NCBI RefSeq assembly: GCF_009711265.1
Contig: NZ_WMII01000005.1
Span: 124,001-188,000 of the forward strand
DNA: 64,000 nucleotides
DNA from: Paracoccus shanxieyensis
Lineage (GTDB): Bacteria > Pseudomonadota > Alphaproteobacteria > Rhodobacterales > Rhodobacteraceae
Direction: 5' to 3'
Shown: positions 63,679-64,000 of the stretch, one piece after another
How positions within the stretch are numbered: position 1 is the stretch's first letter
Layout: every line of letters begins with the position of its first letter
Translations under genes and position numbers: made by a program
Notes under the pieces: generated by a model
The model's database searches: none
Told to the model about the DNA's origin: nothing
The model's input: only the letters and a program-made list of their open reading frames with translations

Positions 63679-64000
63679 TCAGTCCAGCGCGCGGTTGCGC
63701 GATTCCACATCCACCATCCAGATCGCCCCGGCGGCGACCACCAGGAAGGTCGCAAGCATCGCCAGCGACAGCGTGAAATGCGAGGTCATGACCGGGGCCA
63801 CGATCGAGGGCGCGAACAGCCCGCCAAAGCGTGCGATGGCCCCCGCCATGCCCATGCCGCTGGCGCGCAGGCCGGTGGGATAGACCTCGGGCGTGAAGGC
63901 ATAGAGCGCCCCCCATGTGCCCAGCAGCGCAAAGCTCAGCAGCAGGCTAGAGCCGACGACGACAAAGGCGCTGGTGCCAAGGCTGTAAAGCAGGCAGCCA
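63679..64000 (-). CDS. MFS transporter, C-terminal part (5' end beyond window)
   Basis: About 106 codons up to a TGA at 63679-63681. They encode three membrane helices and the signature YAFTPEVYPTGLRASGMGMA, typical of the sugar/metabolite:H+ symporter branch of MFS (including aromatic acid carriers). A 4-hydroxybenzoate carrier is conceivable but cannot be shown from this fragment. Confidence 0.85.
   Translation of the reverse strand, partial: GCLLYSLGTSAFVVVGSSLLLSFALLGTWGALYAFTPEVYPTGLRASGMGMAGAIARFGGLFAPSIVAPVMTSHFTLSLAMLATFLVVAAGAIWMVDVESRNRALD

Overview
The window looks like chromosome from a Paracoccus-type alphaproteobacterium (Rhodobacterales/Rhodobacteraceae). It is GC-rich and densely coding, with many four-base ATGA/GTGA gene overlaps. 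The strongest taxonomic clues are a full methanol-dehydrogenase operon in the order mxaFJGIRSACKLD with a divergent mxaZYX regulator set, a glyoxylate shunt next to a RamB/ScfR-type regulator, and a bcsN-bcsA-bcsB-bcsZ cellulose operon. I saw no rRNA, tRNA, CRISPR array, insertion sequence or phage gene.

Layout. 1-10.4 kb (minus): cellulose operon bcsN-A-B-Z, a TPR protein and a membrane histidine kinase cut by the window edge, plus a small membrane protein with its own terminator. 10.5-15.9 kb: isocitrate lyase and malate synthase (minus), with the RamB-like regulator divergent; five 16-bp tandem repeats sit just upstream of the lyase gene. 15.9-19.6 kb: GMC oxidoreductase with a divergent LysR regulator, then a DUF900 lipoprotein hydrolase. 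19.8-25.4 kb (plus): cobalamin riboswitch, btuB-F-C-D and an alpha/beta hydrolase. 25.4-37.7 kb: methanol oxidation (mxa, minus) and its two-component regulators (plus). 37.7-38.25 kb: truncated tails of two divergent genes. 38.25-43.4 kb (minus): four sugar-transfer genes led by a sucrose-phosphate synthase/phosphatase fusion. 43.8-44.5 kb: AbrB/PIN toxin-antitoxin pair. 44.5-49.8 kb (plus): FAD/Fe-S 2-hydroxyacid dehydrogenase, CoA-transferase and glutaryl-CoA dehydrogenase. 49.85-54.0 kb (minus): efeUOB iron uptake plus a second imelysin protein. 54.2-56.3 kb: 4-hydroxybenzoate hydroxylase with divergent AraC regulator. 56.5-64 kb: transporters for ammonium, alanine/Na+, short-chain fatty acids, betaine/choline and an MFS solute, with an XRE-cupin regulator.

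How it fits together: the organism appears able to oxidise methanol in the periplasm with a calcium-type MxaF enzyme, assimilate acetyl-CoA through the glyoxylate shunt, and break down glutarate/lysine-type and aromatic carbon. It also imports B12 and iron and makes cellulose under cyclic-di-GMP control. The least explained parts are the SPS-fusion glycosyltransferase operon, the tandem repeats at the isocitrate lyase promoter, the strong intercistronic hairpins in the mxa operon, and the deletion scar at 37.97 kb.
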